Shown here: positions 56,623-64,000 of the stretch, piece by piece | Layout: each line of letters opens with the position of its first letter | Numbering within the stretch: position 1 is the first letter of the stretch | Source: Alopecurus myosuroides | Lineage: Eukaryota; Streptophyta; Magnoliopsida; Poales; Poaceae | Assembly (NCBI GenBank): GCA_028641055.1 | Contig: CM054061.1 | Coordinates: 114,584,019 to 114,648,018 of the forward strand | Direction: 5' to 3' | Length of the DNA stretch: 64,000 nt | Translations under genes and position numbers: made by a program | Notes under the pieces: generated by a model | The model's input: the letters and a program-made list of their open reading frames with translations, nothing else | Databases searched by the model: none | What the model was told of the DNA's origin: nothing

Positions 56623-58046
56623 TGAAAGTAAAGTATAGGCACCTAGAGGGGGGGTGAATAGGTGCTACGGCAAATTTTAATTTTTCTCAAATTTAGGCTT
56701 GACAAGAAAGGTAAATTCTCTAGATAGTGCAACTAGTGATGAATTTACCTATATGACAAGACAAGCAATCAATGCAACAAGTACAAGTAAGTAAAGAGAG
56801 TGAGGAACGAGGTAACCGGTGGAAGCACACGGAGACACGATGTATTTCCGAGTTCCTCCTTTTCAGGGGAGTACGTCTCGTTGGAGGGGTGTGAGCTCGC
56901 CACAAAGGCCTACTCAACGCCACTAAGGCTTCACCCTATTCTCCGATGAACTTCGCCACAAAGGCCTAGTTCACCTTCCACTATAGAACCCCTTTGAGGC
57001 GGGGATCAAATCCTTTACAAACACCTTGGGGCACACACCCACAACTTAATTGGGGGCTCCCAACACTTCTTGAATCACCAACAAGAAACAAGATGCCTAG
57101 GTTCTCCACAAGAGGAAACCCTAGGCAAGATCCCTCTAGCTAGAGAGGGGGAAATGAAGAACGGGTCGGTGAAGATGTAGATCGGGGCCTTCTCCTTCAA
57201 TCCTCCAAAGATCTTCAAGATTGGGTGGAGGGATTGGGAGTTATGAGGGATTTGGTGAGTTCTTAAATGCTCATCAATGCTAAGGGAAGAACTAGATCTT
57301 GAGGAAGAAGAGGAGGGGTATTTATAGTCCCTCCTCACAACTAGTCGTTGTGCAGGAAAAAAGGTATCGGAATATCCGGTTCAAGTTTGGACCGGAATAT
57401 CCGGTCAGTTTGCTCCACGCAGATCTGCAGTGCTGGACCGGATTATCCGGTTGATCTGAAATAATCCGGTACAAATAATCCGGTAGATGCCAGTACGCAA
57501 ATCTTCTAGTCCTTAGCCATTTTTCCACTTCTTCAACTGCAACCGGAATATCCGGTATAGATATGAAATATCTGGTACAAATAATCCGGTTGACTCCAGT
57601 AGCTCAAAACTTCCAGTCCTTAGCAGTTTTTCGCAGCAACCGGAATATCCGGTCCAGGATGAATAATCCGGACAAAATAATCCGGTTAACTCCAGTAGCT
57701 CAAAACTTCCAGTCCTTAGCAGTTTTTCGCAGCAACCGGAATATCCGGTCCAGGATGAATAATCCGGACCAAATAATCCGGTTGACTCCAGTATGCGAAA
57801 CTCTCAGTCCTTAGTCATTTTTGTGCTCCTTTCTCAGCAACCGGAATATCCGGTCCAGGATGAATAATCCGGTCCGAATAATCCGGTTGAGTTCTGTCCC
57901 AAAAACCTCAGGCCAAACTTCACCGACTTTTCGGTGCTCGATGCCGATGTTAACTATAACACCTGCACACTAAACACCTCGATAAATAATGTACTTAGTA
58001 TTGTTAACTAACACACAAAACACTGGGAAAACGAAATGCACTTTCA
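56623..58046 (-). mobile_element. 5' LTR of element C
   Basis: This is the partner of 46019-47442. A minus-strand TATA box (CTATAAATACC, about 57318-57328) has all six GNATATNC palindromes (57370-57851) upstream of it, within about 50-530 bp. Confidence 0.95.
57370..57851 (-). promoter_or_regulatory. Cluster of six P1BS-type (GNATATNC) palindromes in the element C promoter
   Basis: GAATATCC starts at 57370, 57395, 57546, 57643, 57739 and 57844, nearly always as CCGGAATATCCGG. GNATATNC is the known binding site of PHR1-type MYB-CC regulators of phosphate starvation in plants. Additional half sites (AATAATCCGG, CCGGATTATCCGG) surround them. The link to phosphate is inference. Confidence 0.65.
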
Positions 58047-58639
58047 ACGAGTCCGGTTCATCAATTCCGGCGATATTTATCGACTCCGTCACTCGGCACC
58101 GCCTCGTCGACTACGGCAGTGTCATACAAAGATAAGTTACTTTTATATTATCGACAAGTTTACTTTTTCATGTCTATAATCTGCTGTGAAGTTACACCTG
58201 ACACTCGGGTGTTGCACCCCGCAAACTAGATGAATACTCGACACCCGTCATGTTGCGCGTTACACTGCCGCATTTACACGCTACAACCCGATTAACTGAT
58301 ACCGCCTGACGTCGACCGTTGACTCCGACCTGGTTTGCAGCAGCAACTGACAGGTCGTCAAGGAGCATAGACAATGGCTGTCAGGCTAACGAAATGGCAC
58401 AACGTATCATGCAGAAGTGTCGCGTAGGGTCAAATCATTGCCTACCAACAGGCCATACTCGACTCTGCGAGTCGATAGATTGTTGGATCACAACCAAGAT
58501 TGACCCGAGCAACAATTTGTTCTCTATATTTTGCTAGACACAGCACTACTGTTACATTATTTAACCACATCCGATTATACGGCTGCAACTGCAACGCAGG
58601 AACAACAACGTCGGCTACAACTTCGACAATCGACACAAT

Positions 58640-58865
58640 CCTCCGCTCGGAGTCAACAGTCGACACATATCCTCTGCTCGGAGTCGACAGTCGACACATA
58701 TCCTCCGCTCGGAGTCGACAGTCGACACAATCCTCGCTTGGAGTCGACAGTCGACACAATCCTCGCTTGGAGTCGACACACATCCTCCGCTCGGAGTCGA
58801 CAGTTGACACAGATCCTCCACTCGGAGTTGACACATACCCTCCTCCGGGAGTTGACGCATGTCCT
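58640..58865 (+). repeat. About 30-bp tandem repeat in element D with GTCGAC palindromes
   Basis: Units such as 'ggagtcgacagtcgacacat' followed by 'atcctccgctc' recur about eight times with a spacing of 28-31 bp. The plus-strand frames are short and not convincing as protein. Confidence 0.8.
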
Positions 58866-59384
58866 CCTCCGCGAGCCAACAGAAGACAAGCACAAGGGTT
58901 AGCTTTAGAACAACTTGAGCCTATGCCCGACTCTGCGAGTCGAGCATAGCCTCGGGGGCTACTCCCATCGGGAGCACTGCCGTGCATCCGATAAATCAAA
59001 GAAGCAACGTTGGAAGATCTTTGAGTCTATACCCGATTACAAATAATCGCACATAGACTCGGGGGCTACTCCTATCGGAAGTGCTGGTCGCACAACCGAC
59101 AAGCGCTACACGCTCACTCGACGTACTACCGCGTCGGAAGCATCTAACACGTTGGCCGCGTATCCGAGTAGCTCTGTCAGATTTCTTCGTCCAGGTCCTT
59201 ATTGTGGTCGTACAAACCGCATATTAACTCGGATGAAGAAAAGAAAAACATCAAACTTTTCCGTCTCGACGAGACGTATGCGGCATCGCGGGCCAATTCA
59301 CGAAATCAGAACATCTTGAAAAAAATTTGGGTCCATCTTCTTGTGTGGACTAGGTGGTTGGGTGTCCGTGTCAACTACACAACT

Positions 59385-59705
59385 TCCACGTCGTCGTGTG
59401 ACTCCGCCACGTCCGCGTCAACTACACGACTTCCTCGTCGACTCCGTCCTCCGTGTCGAGTACACCTCCACTGCGTAGACGCCATCCGCCTCGTCGACTA
59501 CATGACTTTCTCGTCGACTCCATCCGCTGTGTCGAGTACACCTCCACCGCGTCGACTCTGTCCGCCGTGTCGAGTACATCTCCACTGCATCGAGTCCCTC
59601 CGCCGTGTTGAGTACACCTCCACCGCGTCGACTTTATTCGCCGTGTTGAGTACACCTCCACCGCGTCAACCCTATCCGCCGTGTCGAGTACATCTCCACC
59701 GCGTA
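59385..59705 (+). repeat. Degenerate 'gtgtcgagtacacctccac' repeat in element D
   Basis: The motif 'cgtgtcgagtacacctccac' and 'gcgtcgactc' alternate through about 320 bp with a rough period of 30-60 bp. It is related in wording to the 54-bp array at 45575-45845. Confidence 0.7.
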
Positions 59706-59847
59706 ATTACGTCATACGAAAAAACGGGCGCACGACGGCACGCTTCCGGTCAAAAGCTGACACGATGGGCCCTACGTATCCTGCCCCACAACGTCACGTC
59801 CCATCGGGAGGAGGCGAGTGCGCGTTGACGTCATTGCACACCTCATA

Positions 59848-60236
59848 ACACGAAATCTCTTTCGTATGAGCATCAAGACGCGAAATTTCTTTCGCATAAG
59901 CACCCTGACACGAAATCTCTTTCGTATGGGCACCTGAAGACGCGAAATTTCTTTCGCATAAGCACCCCGACACGAAATCTCTTTCGTATAGGCACATCAA
60001 AGACGCGTAATTTCTTTCGCATAATCACCCTGACACGAAATCTCTTTCGTATGGGCACATCAAGACGCGAAATTTCTTTCGCATAGTCACCCTGACACGA
60101 AATCTCTTTCGTATGGGCACATCAAGACAAAATTTCTTTCGCATAGTCACCCTGACACGAAATCTCTTTCGTATGGGCACATCAAGACGAAATTTCTTTC
60201 ATGCAAACTTAATAACGCGAAATCTCTTTCGCACAA
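59848..60236 (+). repeat. About 61-bp repeat of alternating hairpins in element D
   Basis: ACGAAATCTCTTTCGT and GCGAAATTTCTTTCGC alternate, with CGAAATCTCT starts at 59851, 59911, 59973, 60036, 60098 and 60158. Each is a perfect inverted repeat with 6-bp arms and a 4-nt centre (TCTC or TTTC). Spacers 'gggcacatcaag' and 'agtcaccctgac' separate them. Later copies decay. Confidence 0.85.
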
Positions 60237-60869
60237 GATTAAGAAGGAAGATCTCTTCAACCGAAGAATCGCAAGAACATGATTAAGGTAAAATCGCGAG
60301 TGTGCGGCTCCCGCAACTCTACCACACGATGTATTTACACATCCTTATCCTGGATCATCCGGCCGACTAGGCACATCCGGATGCCGTATTCTTTCGAGTA
60401 CGAAGGTAAGACCCAAGGATCTCTCTTTTGTACCTGGAATCGCACTCAAGCTGCGTCCTCCGGTAAATTTCCTGTGTCAACGACATGAAGAAAAATCCTA
60501 GCGGACGCGCCGGATACCCCTTTAGGTTAAGTTCGACTGGGTAAGACCTCCACGGCCCAGTCGCAACGATCATCTCTCCGGATTCGAGTCGGAGGTCTCG
60601 AATTCGTGTAGGCCAGAACCGTCTTTGCCCTAGATGCAATTAATTGGCCCTGATCTTTCGGGAGAGCCAAGCTACTGAGCCACATCCTTCTGCGAAAACA
60701 GCCAACACCAAGCACATTTACCACTCGATACTCGAGTATGGGAAAGCGCATCGCGCACAGGGTATACACCCTCAAAACCAGACGATTGAATAACAAATCG
60801 AAGAAATCAAGAACGGACTTTGAGTGCCCACCCGACTGATTCTCAGTCGACTAAACACTCGGGTGCTAC

Positions 60870-61372
60870 TGACGTGGGGATGATTTCTGGACCTATCGGG
60901 TGAGCCTACCCGGTCCAAGGCCCAAGACTAGGCCCAAAGACATGTGATATCCCGCGGTTCTAGAAGGCCCAACAGAAGCCCACCCGCAAGACTTGCGGGT
61001 CAAGACAAGAACTGCTATACGAAGTCTACTAGAACTCATGTAACCCCCTCTTGGCTGCATATATAAAGCCAGGAGGGAGCAGAGAAAAGGGGATCCAATC
61101 TAGAGAGAGGAACATACAAGCCACAACTAGACTAGGCAATACACGGGATACCCCGTACGCCTCACCATAGCATCGCTATTGTAAACAGCTCGACTATCTC
61201 GCAATAATACAGATCAGACAAGCAGGAGTAAGGGTTTTACCTCTACGAGGGCCCCGAACATGGGTAAATCTTGCCTCCTTGTTAGCCGTCGAGATCACCA
61301 GCGCGTACATCGTTCCTCTACTCGAAACCCTACCGGCTCATCCGAGGGATTTGTCGACACGACTCTTCGACA
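60870..61372 (+). mobile_element. 3' LTR of element D
   Basis: This is the partner of 44372-44875, about 96% identical by eye. The TATA-flanking inverted repeat is kept (61046-61056 and 61067-61077) with one C-to-T change in the left arm. Confidence 0.9.
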
Positions 61373-61377
61373 GAATC

Positions 61378-62345
61378 ATATCGGATATCGAGAATAATGT
61401 GATAGGGTGATTAAAGATTTTATGCACGGCTTATCATTTATCTCGTTCCGAGGTATTGATTGGTATCAAGAAGTAATAGGAACCCAGGTAACAACCAACA
61501 ATTCATCATATTTCTTTCATATAACTTGTAGGAATCAATATGGATGTCCACGGTCCCTATGTTGATTACTGATTAGGAAATCGGTTTTCTAACCATGTCT
61601 ACTATTTTACCGAGCCTGTATGGGTCACACACTTAAGGCGTCAAAGTCTGTTGTTTGCATTGGATGGTCCGAAGGAGAGTATGGTATCATTCGAGTAATT
61701 CCGACATGAAGAATAAATATTCAAGAGAGATTACGAAGGACATGATATGTTTAGGAATGTTGGAAATATCTTTCTAACATTAATAGTTAATGATAGATGT
61801 CATGAAGATATCACAGAAACAATTCCGGTTCCAATCAGAGTTGTTTCGGGAAAATTACTATAAGAGAGAAATAATGCCGGTATAGGAAGAATGTTATATG
61901 AGATATCCCAGGTTGTCGGTAATATGATTCTCACATTGTTAGATAAGGTCGATGATTTTATCCATAGGGGTCAATGGGGTTCGGAAAGAGTTCCGGAGGA
62001 CTTTCCATATAAGGGGGCAGTGCTTGAGGGGGCATATTTCCTCCTGTGGGAAAACCCTAATTTTAGGGGCTACCAGGTGGGACCCATGATCTCACAATGT
62101 GCACTAGATTTCCTTGGGAAGTTTCCGTAATTTATTTGAGAAATAAATGAGGTGAAAAGTGGGAAAAAGAAAATAAAAAAGGAGGGGGGTTGCACTCCAT
62201 GTGGGGGTCCAATCGGAAATCCCGAACATGCGGCCATGGCAGTAAGCGTAACATGAATAAAGAGAGGAACCATGCGGCCACCTATTTGTGGTCCACACCA
62301 TCGTTGCTCCTCCACCCCTTTGCTCCTTCATCGTCCATCTTGAGC
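61378..62345 (+). mobile_element. LTR E2, right part (copia-type), 3' end unclear
   Basis: It continues E2 after removal of element D. Motifs 'aatatggatgtccacggtcc' and 'cgagcctgtatgggtcacac' correspond to the same blocks in E1 (about 42315-42420). The end near 62345 is a guess, because no terminal CA with a PBS follows. Confidence 0.5.
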
Positions 62346-63312
62346 TAATGGAGCTTTTGTAGGTTGGTCATTGGCCGTGTGGTAGCATGTACCTGTTATG
62401 TTTCTGTCTCGTTCGTGTGTATTTTACAACACACTGTCATGACCTAAACCACTTTGAATCAACCAGTTCCACGTTCAACATAGGCTTCACCATTTAGGCA
62501 GATGCTTAAAGACAAAAAAAATAATTTTTTTCCACTTAAATTTTATATAGGAGGAATTATATGTAAATTCCACATACTTATATATGTACGGTAAGTACGG
62601 AATATTTGGTGCCTATTACCGCAAATGTCACAGTATTAGATATGTGACCCAAGGGCTATCTTATTATTTGTACTTGATTAAGTTCTTACTTACATTTTCT
62701 TTTCAACTATTTAACACGTGACATGCTCTCCATATCTTTTATGTCTCTATCACTCTTGTTGCATTTCTATGCCAGTCTATTAAATGGACAATAAAGGGAG
62801 ATCAGCATTTTGTTTTGTTAAATGGACAAGAAATGGAGAGCATATTGTTCTTTTAGGGAAAGAATGTAGAGGATCATCTACCTTGTGGTATTAATTTTCG
62901 TGTGATCATCCATTACCTTCATATCGAGCTACCTTCATGTTATGTTGTTGAAAAAAATACACGTTTACCCAAGCTTTCGTTACAAAACTAATATCTAAAT
63001 TGCCATCTGACATCCATAATTTACCCCATGTCCCTTATTCTAGGGATGATTGATGCGGTATTGGTGTTCAACTAAATTGTTAATATGTGATAATTTGGTG
63101 TGAAAATATTTTATGTGAAATTTAAATATATTTCCATCCATTTATTATAATTTATGTACATAATGGACGGGCGCGGCAACATGCATCTACATGATCTAGT
63201 ATTAAACAACAAAGGGGCCAGGTGGTTCCGTGCCATCGAAATTTTCTAGTTAGGAAGAAATTGTTGTCAACGTCATTAATTTTCACACCTATAGAGCCAC
63301 CCTAAGTGGTTC
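62346..63312. other. AT-rich intergenic sequence
   Basis: I see no gene. The only structured element is a possible Helitron-like end near 63170-63199. Confidence 0.5.
63168..63199 (+). mobile_element. Possible decayed Helitron 3' end
   Basis: GC-rich 'ggacgggcgcggcaac' is followed within 20 bp by 'atgatctag' and then T. Helitrons end in a short hairpin and CTRR before a T. The hairpin here is imperfect, so this is weak. Confidence 0.3.
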
Positions 63313-63565
63313 TACCTCTGTCCTAAAATTAAGATCTATTTAAAATAAAGTGAAATGGTGTCAACTTTGACCAAGTTCTTAGCAAAAAAATTAATATGTA
63401 CAATACCAATCAATACTGTGAGATACATCATAACATATATTTTCATATGATGTCAATATTCTAATATAGACGTTGATAGTTTTTCCTATAAACTTGGTCA
63501 AACATGACATTGCTTGACATTTGAAAAAAAAAACCCGCCTTACTTTATGGAACGTAAGGAGTGTA
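63313..63565. mobile_element. Stowaway-like MITE (Tc1/mariner type)
   Basis: The left end TACCTCTGTCCTAAAATTAAG and the right end, read in reverse complement TACACTCCTTACGTTCCATA, are decayed forms of the usual Stowaway end (CTCCCTCCGTTCC). Both abut TA. The middle has the family's typical 'gtcaactttgaccaagtt' and 'aaacttggtcaaacatgac' inverted blocks. Its length of about 253 bp fits. Confidence 0.75.
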
Positions 63566-63584
63566 TATGTTTGATAAACATGGT

Positions 63585-64000
63585 AAAATTAGAGCTAAAC
63601 CTCTAAGTTCTGTAATTTTATACAAGATATCTAGATTGACCTTATCATAAACTTTCTCATAATCAAATTTTATAACTAACCTTTATCTTTTTTCCTATGC
63701 ACCTCATGAATCACTTCTTGGTAGTAACCACAATATCTAAGATGAACATGCCTCTAGTAAATGCAGATTGCTAATAAGAAATTAATCTGTTACATTAGCT
63801 AGTCTGTTAGCGAGGAATTTGGTAAATGTTTTAAAGGAATGGTTTATAATAAATTAATAGGTCTAAATTTCTTTTTGATCCTAGCATATTTCTCCTTAAT
63901 AATAAGGGTGATGATTGCAAAATTCAACGTATAAATATCTATTTCGTCCTTCATCCCATCGTTAAACATAGCTAAGAGGGCATGTTTAACTGCACCCCAA
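63585..64000 (-). pseudogene. Decayed LINE reverse transcriptase fragment, running off the window
   Basis: On the minus strand, from 64000 downward, frames give FNDGMKDEIDIYTLNFAIIT, KKKFRPINLL, EVIHEVHRKK and (in another frame) FDYEKVYDKVNLD. These match in order the plant non-LTR RT blocks usually seen as FRPICLLN, hexxHE and DFEKAYDKV. Stops and at least one frameshift separate them. The 5' part lies outside the window. Confidence 0.78.

Larger units (their letters stand above)
46019..58046 (-). mobile_element. Element C: Ty1/copia retrotransposon with long gag and a third gene
   Basis: This is a 12,028-bp insertion in element D with 1,424-bp LTRs and a perfect duplication ACGAG (46014-46018, 58047-58051). 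About seven LTR differences give roughly 99.5% identity, or 0.19 My. Order on the minus strand: 5' LTR, initiator-Met PBS, gag (840 residues, coiled-coil C-terminus), protease-integrase-RT-RNase H, a spliced third gene, PPT, 3' LTR. The long gag and extra 3' gene recall Sireviruses, though I cannot confirm the clade. Gag and pol are separated by a one-base frame change, and pol carries one early stop. Confidence 0.95.
44372..61372 (+). mobile_element. Element D: repeat-rich non-autonomous LTR retrotransposon, split by copia element C
   Basis: LTRs are 44372-44875 and 60870-61372 (TGACGTGGGG...CTTCGACA), with a perfect duplication GAATC (44367-44371, 61373-61377). About 21 differences in 504 bp suggest roughly 1.6 My. 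Without C it is about 4.97 kb. A TTGGCGTCGTCTGTGGGA-type PBS follows the 5' LTR and 'actcgggtgctac' precedes the 3' LTR, resembling Tat/Athila-type signals. I find no gag, protease, RT or integrase motif. The internal DNA is mostly GC-rich tandem arrays. Confidence 0.9.

Noticed and set aside
59848..60236. CRISPR-like regular repeats with palindromic cores
   Set aside because: Spacers are themselves repeated, the genome is plainly a plant, and there are no cas genes. It is a tandem array inside an LTR retrotransposon.

Overview
The window is repeat-dense DNA from a grass genome, most likely Triticeae or a close Pooideae relative. The reasons are large nested LTR retrotransposons with perfect 5-bp target duplications, LTRs resembling familiar Triticeae repeats (from memory, not searched), a Stowaway-like MITE, and plant-type TATA, intron and GGCCCA promoter signals. 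I see no intact host gene, rRNA, tRNA or CRISPR array. The only host-gene candidate is a 5' fragment at 1835-2208, cut by a retrotransposon.

Layout. 1-1834: 3' end of a Tat-type Ty3/gypsy element (H) with its 3' LTR. 1835-2280: truncated host gene and promoter on the minus strand. 2655-3115: minisatellite. 3367-4560: solo-type LTR (F). 4561-4812, 19324-19371 and 39855-40746 are pieces of one older repeat (G), split by two insertions. Element B (4813-19323, minus strand, TSD TAAAC) is a Tat-type gypsy element with complete-looking RT, RNase H and integrase domains, a deleted gag core, and an intron-rich antisense gene. Element A (19372-39849, plus strand, TSD ATCAT) is a related element with gag but almost no pol, and an intact seven-exon antisense gene. 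Its 5' LTR is split by a 10.4-kb non-autonomous element (19485-29892, TSD CATAG) made of two 4.74-kb LTRs around 928 bp. 41523-43717 and 43743-62345 hold two diverged copia-type LTRs (E1, E2). E2 is interrupted by element D (44372-61372, TSD GAATC), a repeat-rich element without recognisable protein domains. D is interrupted by a 12-kb copia element C (46019-58046, minus strand, TSD ACGAG) with gag, pol and a third, spliced gene. 63313-63565 is a MITE, and 63585-64000 is a decayed LINE reverse transcriptase.

How the parts relate. A and B lie 48 bp apart and have complementary defects: gag core without RT/integrase, and RT/integrase without gag core. Both start gag inside the LTR and translate across the primer-binding site, and both carry an antisense multi-exon gene of the plant 'putative gypsy-type transposon' family, converging on pol. 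B is very young (one LTR mismatch in 895 bp) yet already broken, which implies it was moved in trans. Element C carries 18 copies of a palindrome containing the plant phosphate-starvation site GNATATNC, placed just upstream of its LTR TATA box and around the promoter of its third gene. This is the most striking regulatory signal in the window.

Limits. LTR alignments and splice models were made by eye. Family assignments rest on motifs and memory, not on database searches.
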